12,219 bases of DNA from Ramicandelaber brevisporus (lineage: Eukaryota; Kickxellomycota; Ramicandelaberales; Ramicandelaberaceae). Positions within the stretch are counted from its first letter, which is position 1. The number at the start of each line of letters is the position of its first letter. Of this stretch, positions 1 through 7,234 are shown one piece after another. The translations under genes and the position numbers were made by a program. The stretch covers positions 36,455 through 48,673 of the forward strand of contig MU602751.1 in assembly GCA_025201865.1 (NCBI GenBank), in the 5' to 3' direction. The notes beneath the pieces were generated by a model. That model was given only the letters and a program-made list of their open reading frames with translations. It had not been told where the DNA came from and made no database searches.

Positions 1-293
1 TTACTGGCGAGTTCAAGACCGAGCACGGCCCTCTTCTGGCTAGAATTCAATTGATTGCTCCTGCTGATCGTCCAATTGCTGGACCAGAGGCTTTTCTTGA
101 GTACAATGATCTCGCTCATCTCCAAGGCCCATTCAAGATTGAGCCTGGTTCGGTGGTTGGAGAAGACCAGATTCGTCTTTTGCTGAAGAGTGAAGAATCT
201 GGCGCCAAGGCGGAGATTACTGCCAAGATTCACCCGTCACTTCCAAAGCCCTTGAAGGAAGGTGGTTTCGTTCTTTTCCACAAGCTGGACTAA
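1..293 (+). CDS. Partial small unknown protein, paralog A of a tandem pair (3' end only)
   Basis: This is the 3' part of a gene; the 5' end lies left of the window. The frame runs from base 3 to a TAA at 291-293 and encodes 96 residues. There is no in-frame ATG near the window start, so the TTG at 51 is not a real start. The product aligns without large gaps to the protein at 1193-1537, sharing ARIQL, YNDL, FKIE-GSV, IRLLLKS-ES-AKAEI and PLKE. It has no cysteine and alternates hydrophobic and polar residues, suggesting an all-beta fold. I do not recognise the family. The strong codon-level similarity to its neighbour shows that it is coding and arose by tandem duplication. Function is unknown; it may be one unit of a longer array to the left. 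Confidence 0.85.
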   Translation, partial: TGEFKTEHGPLLARIQLIAPADRPIAGPEAFLEYNDLAHLQGPFKIEPGSVVGEDQIRLLLKSEESGAKAEITAKIHPSLPKPLKEGGFVLFHKLD

Positions 294-1192
294 ACTCCAA
301 TTCCCCATTAATTCTTTCCTTTATTAAGTATTCTTACTGGTTACCTTTTCTTGTTGTTTTATTAAAAAAAAAGTCCCCTGTAGATTACTTGGTGCACAAT
401 ATACTGTGTCCATTGGATTGAGTGCATGGCCTTTAACACTCAATTATGCTTCAGTTAAAATCTACTTCTTTCAAAAAGCTGTTTCAGCTTCGATGCTGGC
501 AGTGGTGTGATACACAGATGCACACGCTGCATCCCACTTCGGCAGATATACACAAATAACCTGATTTGAACGCTTGCACGTGTGTGCATATCTTCCGTAC
601 TCTTTTCAGTCAACCTGTTAGCAGTACAGCTATCCTTTCTTTGAAACAGTGCAAATTTGCAACGAAAAACGTGAGAGTTTAAGTTCGCGCATTTGTGCTG
701 CCTTCCACAGATTGTAAAAAGAGTTGCAGTCACGCCATCCATGTGGGATGCATGTTTCAGATCAACTCAGATCAATTCAGAGACTGTGCTGTGTTGTGCT
801 GCCTGTTCTTTTACATATGTTTTACGATCGGTCTGATAATGAGGTGACTGTTGCATTTCCAATTTGTTCAGTGCGTACGCGGGTAACCATCTTTGTTGCA
901 AGTAGCACAACACCCACAGTGGTGTGCGTGCTCTCGTTCGATGAAGCAGAGAGATGTCGAATGTTGTGAGTTCTCCGTCCACTCTCTCGTCACGTCAGCT
1001 TCTCTCTCTCGATTGCCGAAGCGCAAAACTGTCCACGAAGCTCGCAGTGTGCTCCGAGCGTACAGATGGGAGCAGTGTTCTCCCCCTCTTTCCTCAAATT
1101 ACATATCAAAATTCTACTTCACATCGCAGCACATACATAACCACTTCTCCCAGCAGCTTCATCTCTCGCCCACAATCTCTCCCCTCTCACAA
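294..1192. other. Spacer between the tandem paralogs
   Basis: About 900 bases with no gene I can support. The left part holds the 3' flank of paralog A, including the conserved block at 373-410. The right part, about 1080-1192, is pyrimidine-rich and fits the promoter and leader of paralog B. A short imperfect 10-bp repeat (cagatcaact / cagatcaatt) lies near 758-778. Short open frames here, on both strands, show no recognisable protein features. Confidence 0.6.
373..410 (+). repeat. 38-bp conserved downstream block, copy 1
   Basis: This block starts gtcccctgtagattacttgg and lies 80 bases after the stop of paralog A. It matches 1612-1649 at 37 of 38 positions, with one C/T difference. The sequence between the stop codon and the block has diverged clearly between the copies, so the block stands out. 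It may be a 3' UTR or 3'-end-processing element; this is inference. Confidence 0.85.
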
Positions 1193-1537
1193 ATGTCATT
1201 CGAAAACAAGCTGATCGGTCATATTCGCGGAGTTGGTCCCGAGATTACTGGTAGTTTCAATCTCAAAGGCAACACTCTTATTGCCAGAATTCAATTGGCC
1301 GCTCCTATTGAGGATCCAATTTATGGACAAAATGCCATTCTTGGGTACAATGATCTCAACGATCTCAACGGCGAATTCAAGATTGAACTTGGTTCGGTGA
1401 TTGGGCCAAAAAAGATTCGTCTTTTGCTGAAGAGTGGAGAATCTGACGCCAAGGCGGAGATTGTTTCCATGATTGAGCCGTCACTTCCAAGTCCCTTGAA
1501 GGAAGATGGCACAGTTACTTTCATCCTACCAGAGTAA
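1193..1537 (+). CDS. Small cysteine-free beta-rich protein of unknown family, paralog B
   Basis: A 114-residue protein starting MSFENK. The frame stays open upstream with an ATG at 941. I chose 1193 because similarity to paralog A lies wholly within the shorter protein, and the stretch just before 1193 is a CT-rich leader typical of this window. The protein has no cysteine, no signal peptide and no membrane segment, so it is probably cytosolic. Beta-strand-like segments dominate. Two internal segments, about residues 17-35 and 58-80, resemble each other: G-x-F, a short turn ending in glycine, then a basic residue and an I-Q/R-L strand. This suggests an internally repeated hairpin. I do not recognise the family and assign no function. 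The tandem copy and shared downstream block point to recent local duplication. Confidence 0.85.
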   Translation: MSFENKLIGHIRGVGPEITGSFNLKGNTLIARIQLAAPIEDPIYGQNAILGYNDLNDLNGEFKIELGSVIGPKKIRLLLKSGESDAKAEIVSMIEPSLPSPLKEDGTVTFILPE

Positions 1538-1949
1538 ATTGTAATTCTCAGTTATCTATTCTTTTACTAATTATTCTTCCTGGCTCCTTCTACTTGCTTT
1601 ACTAAAAATATGTCCCCTGTAGATTACTTGGTGCACAATATATTGTGTCTATCGTGAGCTCCAATTTACTCAAGACGATCATGTTTTGTAGGAAAAATAT
1701 CATCTGCTGTATATTTCTTTGATATCGTCGGATAGTTTAATAACTACTCCTCAAGGTCGATTGGCATTGAATAAGATACCCAGATCGGATATCCTCAAAC
1801 ATCAACTCCGACACTCAACCGTCCACATTGATTTTTTTTATTTCACTTCACTTTTCAACTCACAGGAACCTTGCTTGTTTCCCCATACTTTCCTTTGCCT
1901 CACAACGACTGTTTTCTTCTCTTTCTTACTTTTGACAAATACTTGCAGT
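1538..1949 (+). other. 3' flank of paralog B and leader of the F-box-like gene
   Basis: A 412-base spacer. Its left part holds the second conserved 38-bp block. Its right part, about 1830-1949, is strongly pyrimidine-rich and ends tttgacaaatacttgcag directly before the ATG region. This matches a CT-rich fungal leader, or the branch point and acceptor of a leader intron whose donor I cannot fix. Confidence 0.45.
1612..1649 (+). repeat. 38-bp conserved downstream block, copy 2
   Basis: Second copy of the block at 373-410, lying 75 bases after the stop of paralog B. Similarity ends abruptly at its right edge, where the two flanks become unrelated. This marks the likely right boundary of the duplicated unit or of a constrained element. 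Confidence 0.85.
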
Positions 1950-3764
1950 ATGACGAGTCGCCTGATTAGCAACGCTGGAGGTGCTGCTGGCGGCGGCGCT
2001 GGTCGGTTTTCACTTTGGTGGACAACTCCTTCCACACCGGAGATGACCACTTCGACTCCTCCTGCCTCGTCCTCTTCGGCTGCGTCTACTCCTTCGCTTG
2101 CAGGAACGCCAGCCACCACGCCAACTCTTCTCGCGGCGTCTTCAAAGTCGCCCATTATTTCACCTCGCAACTCGTTCACATTGTCGACACCTTCGTACGA
2201 AGAAACGACTGCCACTAGCGACATGTTCAGACGGGTTAGACATCGCAGAAGAACCAGCCTATTTCAATTCGATCCATTCATCCAGCATTTGTTGAGGTTG
2301 CCTCCGGAATTGCTCGCGCACATCTACCAGTATCTGCCTTATAACAGCGTGGATCCGGTAACGAGTGCAATTCTGAACAGAATCAAGGTGCATCCAGGCT
2401 TCAGCAAACAGATCCCAAACATTGCAATTCACGCAAAACAGCATCAGTTTGATGACTCTGAGCGACATGCATTTATTGAGCAAACAGCAGCAGTATTCAG
2501 AAATCGGGTCAAGCAGCTGCAGTACGATGACTCGTTTCCAGCAATCAAACCTACGTCGACCAGTGCACATCTATTGAATGTGGTTGTGCCGTATGTGGAT
2601 GCGTGTTTGAACTTGCGAGTTTTCTGCTATGACTATGCAAACACTGCAAGTGGTTCTCACAAGGCAAGCGATGTCCAGGTTGAGTTTATCGAAGCAATGG
2701 CAAACAAGTATCCACGCTTGCTGTTCAGTGTTAGATCTCGCACGTCAAATTATGCATCGTTCTTGGGAGATGTTACGGATGTCGATATCACAATGTTAAC
2801 TGCCAACGAGAGAAACAAGTGTCGGCGAACGCAGCTGGCTCATTTGGCAAAGGCAACACGTGGTCAACTCTACAGTGTGCGCTATGTGGCTGGAGTGAAC
2901 CGCACAGGCGTGGATTTGTTTACAGATATTGCAGCGCTGGACATGCCAGAGATGGCTAAAACAGCGAGACATTTGACAAGTTTGAGCATCAGTCTGTTTG
3001 ATCCACAGCCAATGGTAGAACAAGCTGATGTTACAGATAACCTGTTCAATGGATATTTGGAGATGTTAACTAACACAATGTTAAGCTCTAGTTCATCATC
3101 AACAGCAACAGCAACAGCAACAACGATCAATGGTACAGTTGGCGGCAGCGGGCAGTGGCTCAAGTTGAGATCGCTAAAACTATCGATGGACTTTAGCAGC
3201 TTTACTGCAGAAATGGCAGTCATCATTTGCAATGCATGTCCATCGCTGAGTGAGCTAGAACTGGCTAATATGAACACATCGCTGGATGCATTCGATGTGA
3301 TTCTTCGCAAACTGCCTCGCTTATCATCATTACTAGTGTTCATGTGCAATGTTGTTCCAAAGCGATTCACAGAGTGTTTAGAACGGATTCGAGATCAAAA
3401 CAAGTCACTTGGACAGCTTGCTGGGATGGAGTACACAAAGAATCGGCGATTCCTGTGTGGACAGCGACTGCAGTCTGTGACTTTACACGTTGAAGAGGAT
3501 GCATCAAAGAAAAGCAGCGAGGATGACTCGGCAAGCTGCAAGCTGGACAAGGGACTTGTGAAGCAGCTGTTGATGGAAATTGCCCCAGTATTACGCAATG
3601 TTTTTGTGATGCCGGTCCCACGATTGTTCCGAAGGATGGGTGCAACTCTACCTCCAGCACCAGCTCTCGCAGAGATCATACAGCCTGCCGATTCCACCAC
3701 ATCTGATTCTGCGGTCAAAGAGCTGCTGGAGTCGTTGCCAGTCATGAATCAACTCACAATTTAA
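1950..3764 (+). CDS. F-box-like protein with weak leucine-rich segments
   Basis: A 604-residue protein. The ATG at 1950 is the first in-frame ATG of a frame that is open from further upstream, and it follows a CT-rich leader ending in ttgcag. That leader could be a 3' splice site of a 5'-UTR intron. The first 90 or so residues are rich in Ser, Thr, Pro, Ala and Gly and look disordered. Around residues 113-133 the segment LLRLPPELLAHIYQYLPYNS resembles the core of an F-box (LPxEL..I...L). Around 403-460, phrases such as LRSLKLS, PSLSELELANM and LPRLSSLLV recall degenerate leucine-rich repeats. An F-box plus LRR layout would make it a substrate adaptor for an SCF ubiquitin ligase. That role is inferred from short motifs and the substrate is unknown. 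A Ser/Ala/Thr run near 3087-3130 is low complexity. The gene converges with the polyphosphatase gene, with 156 bases between stop codons. Confidence 0.75.
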   Translation: MTSRLISNAGGAAGGGAGRFSLWWTTPSTPEMTTSTPPASSSSAASTPSLAGTPATTPTLLAASSKSPIISPRNSFTLSTPSYEETTATSDMFRRVRHRRRTSLFQFDPFIQHLLRLPPELLAHIYQYLPYNSVDPVTSAILNRIKVHPGFSKQIPNIAIHAKQHQFDDSERHAFIEQTAAVFRNRVKQLQYDDSFPAIKPTSTSAHLLNVVVPYVDACLNLRVFCYDYANTASGSHKASDVQVEFIEAMANKYPRLLFSVRSRTSNYASFLGDVTDVDITMLTANERNKCRRTQLAHLAKATRGQLYSVRYVAGVNRTGVDLFTDIAALDMPEMAKTARHLTSLSISLFDPQPMVEQADVTDNLFNGYLEMLTNTMLSSSSSSTATATATTINGTVGGSGQWLKLRSLKLSMDFSSFTAEMAVIICNACPSLSELELANMNTSLDAFDVILRKLPRLSSLLVFMCNVVPKRFTECLERIRDQNKSLGQLAGMEYTKNRRFLCGQRLQSVTLHVEEDASKKSSEDDSASCKLDKGLVKQLLMEIAPVLRNVFVMPVPRLFRRMGATLPPAPALAEIIQPADSTTSDSAVKELLESLPVMNQLTI

Positions 3765-3857
3765 GCCTTAAAAATGGTAATAATATAAGACATAGTTTCT
3801 TGTTTTAAACTAAAATAATAGGGATTTATAAAGATACTTGGGTGGTTACTAGATCGA

Positions 3858-3897
3858 TGACAAGAAAGATAGAGGGATAGAGGGATAGAGATAGATG
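3858..3897 (+). repeat. Short GATAGAGG-type repeat between convergent genes
   Basis: Imperfect tandem units (gataGAGG, agagggat) lie in the 156-base gap between two convergent stop codons. They are low-complexity spacer inside one or both 3' UTRs. I assign no function. Confidence 0.5.
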
Positions 3898-3920
3898 TGC
3901 ATGAGGATTAAAGCGAGGAT

Positions 3921-6188
3921 TTATTTCTTTGCAGACTCGTCGGTTCCATTATCAGGCAATTTCCAAGTCACACTAAAGAAGTTTATAAACTTACCCCACA
4001 TTTCCGGACTATTAATCAATTTGTAAGCCAATTTGATGTATTCAGAAACGCTCAAATCCTTCATTCCATAATCCACAGATGTTGAATACAGCGGAGTGTA
4101 TTTAACCAATGACTCAAATGTACACTCATCGGGAACCGTTGTGGATTCAGCAACAGTGCGTGGATAGTGGCCACGATTGATGCACTGTTGAGCGCGTTCG
4201 TTAGCATCAGTGAGATTCATCCAGTACTGAGTGTATCCCAAAAACTGGCCATACGGCTGACCAATCTCAATATCGGTAGAATCGAGAGGAGACGAAGATG
4301 ATGGATGCTCTGGTGATGGCGATGGCGACTGTGCAGGTGGATCGGCTACATAATCAAAGAAGCGGAGCGACGGCTGGAACAATGGGATCACGGATGGAGA
4401 TACATTGGCCACAGTGAGTTTCTTTGCAATTGTTGTATCACCATCTTTACCAGCAACGGCACTGTAATGATATTTGAGTTCAGCTAGCGATGCACGCATA
4501 TAGTCAACTTGCAAGGAATCAACCCTTTCGTTGGAACTAAATGCAGACTTGCAGCGCGGATCATTCAGTGCAGCCTGGGAGCCATGCACACAATAGTGAG
4601 GATCAACTGCATTAACCTCGAATGGATGATATCTGCCATTTTGCTGCTTGTTATTGCTATTATGATTATCATTACCATTTCTCATTAGCATTGGCTCTTC
4701 AGATCCCAAAAAGAAATAGTGATCGATATTGGAATGACCAAACAATTGACCTCTAATAACATCTTTATGCAATACTGTAATTGCAGAATAGTCAGCCGCA
4801 CACTTTGGATAGTAGCTGCCTATAACAGGTGCAACATGGCCCATCAATATCACAACCGCGCCAGAATAGTCAGCCGCACACTTTGGATAGTAGCTGCCTA
4901 TAACAGGTGCAACATGGCCCATCAATATCACAACCGCGCCATTTTCACGCGCATCATGCAATGTTTCATGCAGCCATTCAAGCTGAACTGTGCCCGGATC
5001 ACTCTTGCCATAGCAGCCGTCCACCTCTGTGTTTGATGTGAAGAAATACATTGTGTTTAATGAGACAATCCACATTTGATGATGAGCAGGCGGCTGAGTT
5101 GGTGGCTGAGGATTCTTGGGTTTCTTTGGCTTCTTCTTTTTGCCTTTATTCTTCTTTTTATTCTTCTTCTTTTTCTTAGCAATATCCAGATGCTTATTAT
5201 TCTCACTATCACTATTCTTCTTCTTATTGTGATTACCATTGTCTAAATCAATCTTTTGTACAAAATAGCCGCCACTCAAAAACTGCTCATGCTGGTCACT
5301 TGGCAATAACTCATGGAACACTCCATACAATGCACCCAGCATTTCATTAGGTGGTGCAGCCAATACATTGTGATGCTTGATGTCGTTGTTTCCAATATTC
5401 GGCACTGTCGCCACAAACCCAATTGGCCCATCTTTTCCAAATGTCTCCTTCATCATATCAACCACCACTGCATTGTAATGAACAATCTCCTCAACAGTGC
5501 GTGGCCGCAGTAGGTCATTGTCATGTCTGGCTGAATCGCCTGTCCACACCACAAAGTCAACGGGATTCTTGCGAATCTCCTCTCGAATCCACGCAAATGT
5601 TGCCTTGGCCAAATCCAGTGACGTGTCGCATTTGGCTCCAGGCAGACCAAAGAAACCAGACAGACGCTGCATCTCGTCATCGTCCCCATCGCCCTTTGTG
5701 GTACGACGGCGGCCACTGCCTGCAAGAAGAGTGCTGTTGCCATCGAGTGGGCCGTGGCATGGATAGGGAGTTCCAGCTTTGAAGTTGAGGTCGATGTGGA
5801 TGTCTGTAATGTGCAGGAATCGACCGGTTGGCGCGCGTGTCGCTGTACGCTCTTGATGATGAAGTGCAGTTGGTGCCACTTTTGATGCACTCGCGTGGCT
5901 TGAGTGACTGCTGTGATGTTCATTGTGATGTGCATTGTGATGTGCATTGTGGTGGTAGTACAATTGAGCTGAAACTGTTACTGCGGCGGCGAGTGCCAAC
6001 ACTACTCCTGCAGCTACTGCGAGTCCCAAAATTAGCGCCTTCGCTGCCACTGGACGCTTTCCCTTTATCGTCGTCGTCGCCTTCGTCTTCTTCTCCTGGC
6101 TGCTGCTCTTGCTCTTGCTCTTGCTGTTGCTGTCATACTGACGCAGAGACTGCGGCAGCAGTGGCTCTGTCTCACTGCCGTGCGCCAT
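3921..6188 (-). CDS. PPN1: Vacuolar endopolyphosphatase (Ppn1 family), with internal 78-bp duplication
   Basis: A 755-residue type II membrane metallophosphatase predicted to cut inorganic polyphosphate chains inside the vacuole. The start is the ATG at 6188; upstream the frame offers only a TTG. The cytosolic tail carries ETEPLL, an acidic dileucine vacuolar sorting motif, followed by a Ser/Lys-rich stretch. A transmembrane helix spans about 48-77, then a His-rich lumenal stalk. Metal-binding motifs appear in family order: DIH (D129, H131), GDSARHD (217-223), GNND (266-269), GHVAP (424-428) and GHSNID (484-489). Residues 417-442 are repeated exactly as 443-468, so the GHVAP motif is present twice. 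This is abnormal and could impair folding. A Lys-rich insert covers about 322-358. In yeast, Ppn1 is made as a precursor and activated by vacuolar proteolysis; whether that holds here is not visible. Family assignment is strong, activity of this allele uncertain. Confidence 0.93.
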   Translation of the reverse strand: MAHGSETEPLLPQSLRQYDSNSKSKSKSSSQEKKTKATTTIKGKRPVAAKALILGLAVAAGVVLALAAAVTVSAQLYYHHNAHHNAHHNEHHSSHSSHASASKVAPTALHHQERTATRAPTGRFLHITDIHIDLNFKAGTPYPCHGPLDGNSTLLAGSGRRRTTKGDGDDDEMQRLSGFFGLPGAKCDTSLDLAKATFAWIREEIRKNPVDFVVWTGDSARHDNDLLRPRTVEEIVHYNAVVVDMMKETFGKDGPIGFVATVPNIGNNDIKHHNVLAAPPNEMLGALYGVFHELLPSDQHEQFLSGGYFVQKIDLDNGNHNKKKNSDSENNKHLDIAKKKKKNKKKNKGKKKKPKKPKNPQPPTQPPAHHQMWIVSLNTMYFFTSNTEVDGCYGKSDPGTVQLEWLHETLHDARENGAVVILMGHVAPVIGSYYPKCAADYSGAVVILMGHVAPVIGSYYPKCAADYSAITVLHKDVIRGQLFGHSNIDHYFFLGSEEPMLMRNGNDNHNSNNKQQNGRYHPFEVNAVDPHYCVHGSQAALNDPRCKSAFSSNERVDSLQVDYMRASLAELKYHYSAVAGKDGDTTIAKKLTVANVSPSVIPLFQPSLRFFDYVADPPAQSPSPSPEHPSSSSPLDSTDIEIGQPYGQFLGYTQYWMNLTDANERAQQCINRGHYPRTVAESTTVPDECTFESLVKYTPLYSTSVDYGMKDLSVSEYIKLAYKLINSPEMWGKFINFFSVTWKLPDNGTDESAKK
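4784..4939 (-). repeat. Perfect 78-bp tandem duplication inside PPN1
   Basis: Bases 4784-4861 recur exactly at 4862-4939, and identity runs two bases further (ca), as expected for a simple tandem duplication. The unit is 26 codons, keeps the frame, and repeats GAVVILMGHVAPVIGS plus ten more residues. No silent difference separates the copies, so it is either very recent or an assembly error. Confidence 0.95.
5922..5955 (-). repeat. 12-bp tandem repeat encoding a His-rich stalk
   Basis: About three units of a 12-base repeat (tgatgtgcattg and variants) encode HHNA/HHNE steps just after the membrane helix of the polyphosphatase. The stretch is His-rich and low complexity. It could bind metal or simply be a spacer; length variation between strains would be expected. 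Confidence 0.7.
6103..6134 (-). repeat. Hexamer repeat encoding Ser-Lys steps
   Basis: Repeated gctctt/gctgtt units on the + strand encode the SNSKSKSKSS segment of the polyphosphatase cytosolic tail. It is a coding microsatellite giving a basic, Ser-rich tail before the membrane helix. Confidence 0.6.
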
Positions 6189-6581
6189 GAAACCGTGCAA
6201 AGTAGGACGAGACAGTGTGTTTGAAAATAATATGGAGCAAGTAAAGAAACAAAAAGAAACGAAAAGAAACGAAAAGAGAGAGAGGTTTGGCTACTGAGGG
6301 AAGAGTGTGTCAGAAAGTAGCAAACTTGGCGTGTGCATTTTATTGAAAGGCAGCGTGTAGGCAGTGTGTGTGTAAGATGGGTGATAGCCCGCGTACCGGG
6401 CTGGATTGGCTGGGGATTCTTGTTGGGCTACTTGGAATGAAAAGCCAATACCGCCTCGTGGCCAACATGTGTGCTTGCTAGCTAGCTTTACCACGTGTAT
6501 TGAGTATCTGCCCGATTTTATTACCAATAAAACAAGCGTCCTTTCAAAGCCATTAAAGAGAGCTAGTTATTGAAGAAAGCG
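6189..6581. promoter_or_regulatory. Divergent promoter between PPN1 and ZIM17
   Basis: A 393-base region between two divergent starts. Near the polyphosphatase side, 6243-6285 is a purine-rich 10-bp tandem repeat (aaaagaaacg type), so that gene has a CT-rich leader. Toward the ZIM17 side there are CCAAT boxes at 6445-6449 and 6524-6528, one inverted CCAAT (attgg) at 6405-6409, and a CACGTG E-box at 6492-6497. CCAAT boxes suit HAP/NF-Y control of a mitochondrial gene. The E-box flanks (C and T) do not exclude a Pho4-type factor. All of these are motif matches only; hexamers like CACGTG are expected by chance a few times in 12 kb. Confidence 0.45.
6492..6497. promoter_or_regulatory. CACGTG E-box, candidate bHLH site
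   Basis: A palindromic CACGTG lies 304 bases before the PPN1 start and 85 bases before the ZIM17 start. In budding yeast, Pho4 binds this core and induces the vacuolar polyphosphatase gene on phosphate starvation. Linking that here is inference. The same hexamer also occurs at 577-582 and inside coding sequence, so this copy may be chance. Confidence 0.3.
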
Positions 6582-7157
6582 ATGACCAACGTTGCCACAC
6601 TGCCTGCACGTCTGCTGCCGACTGCGATATCGGCAGTTGTAACACGGACACTGCTGTATGCAAGCAGACCGAGATTGCCCGTGATCGCTGCGCAATCTCC
6701 ACGTCATTTCGCAAACCTCCGTCAGTGCAGATCCACACTGCTCACTCCACGACGCCTCCTCAGCACTTCTATCGTTCGTTCAAAAGATGCCACTGCCAGC
6801 GACAATGCTCTCAATCAGGCTGGTCAAGAACAAGGCAAGCTGATGATTGGATTCACTTGCAAAGTCTGCAACCATCGCCAGCACAAAACAATGTCAAAGC
6901 TGGCATACACAAAGGGTGTTGTTATCATTCGATGCGACAGTTGCAAGAATAATCACTTGATTGCAGATAACCTGGGATGGTTTAGGGACGGCAAAGTCAA
7001 CATTGAGGATTTGATGCGGGAGAATAACGAGGTAGTACAGAGGTTGGACTCGGCACGCGTTGCAGAATTGATCCCTGCAGAACTTGCTCAAGATGAATCG
7101 ACAATAACTACAGACACATCGCAGCTGTCTGACAATGCTGGTTCAAAGAAACAATGA
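6582..7157 (+). CDS. ZIM17: Zim17/Tim15/Hep1 DNL-type zinc-finger protein, mitochondrial Hsp70 escort
   Basis: A 191-residue mitochondrial matrix protein. The start is the ATG at 6582; upstream the frame offers only a TTG. The first 65 or so residues are rich in Arg, Leu, Ser and Ala and lack acids, a clear import presequence. RRLLSTS near 57-63 is a plausible processing region. The DNL zinc finger covers about 87-155. It has two CxxC pairs (C93/C96 and C118/C121), the GFTCKVC and IIRCDSCKN motifs, and DNLGWF at 129-134, which names the family. Known members bind mtHsp70 (Ssc1), prevent its self-aggregation and so support protein import and Fe-S cluster work. The acidic, Ser/Thr-rich C-terminal tail looks disordered. 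The gene diverges from PPN1 and converges with the small gene on the other strand, with 77 bases between stops. Identification is firm. Confidence 0.95.
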   Translation: MTNVATLPARLLPTAISAVVTRTLLYASRPRLPVIAAQSPRHFANLRQCRSTLLTPRRLLSTSIVRSKDATASDNALNQAGQEQGKLMIGFTCKVCNHRQHKTMSKLAYTKGVVIIRCDSCKNNHLIADNLGWFRDGKVNIEDLMRENNEVVQRLDSARVAELIPAELAQDESTITTDTSQLSDNAGSKKQ

Positions 7158-7234
7158 GTATTATTAACACAGCACATTGTACAAACTAACTAATTATAGA
7201 CGAGATTACACTGTTTAACTCCTCATCTCACTAA

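Noticed and set aside
455-742. A 95-codon ATG-started minus-strand frame in the first spacer.
   Set aside because: Its product has scattered Cys and Arg and no domain, leader or neighbour support. It overlaps ordinary spacer and looks like chance.
4784-4939. The 78-bp duplication might be removed as an intron, restoring one copy.
   Set aside because: Exact removal needs AGGT within the unit on the coding strand. Only AGGC occurs, giving a poor GC-AG option without a good donor, so splicing is unlikely.
4719-5036. A plus-strand frame with a repeated peptide.
   Set aside because: It is the shadow of the minus-strand polyphosphatase duplication in another frame.
6291-6527. A 78-codon minus-strand frame in the divergent promoter.
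   Set aside because: It has no recognisable features and overlaps the promoter elements; more likely non-coding.
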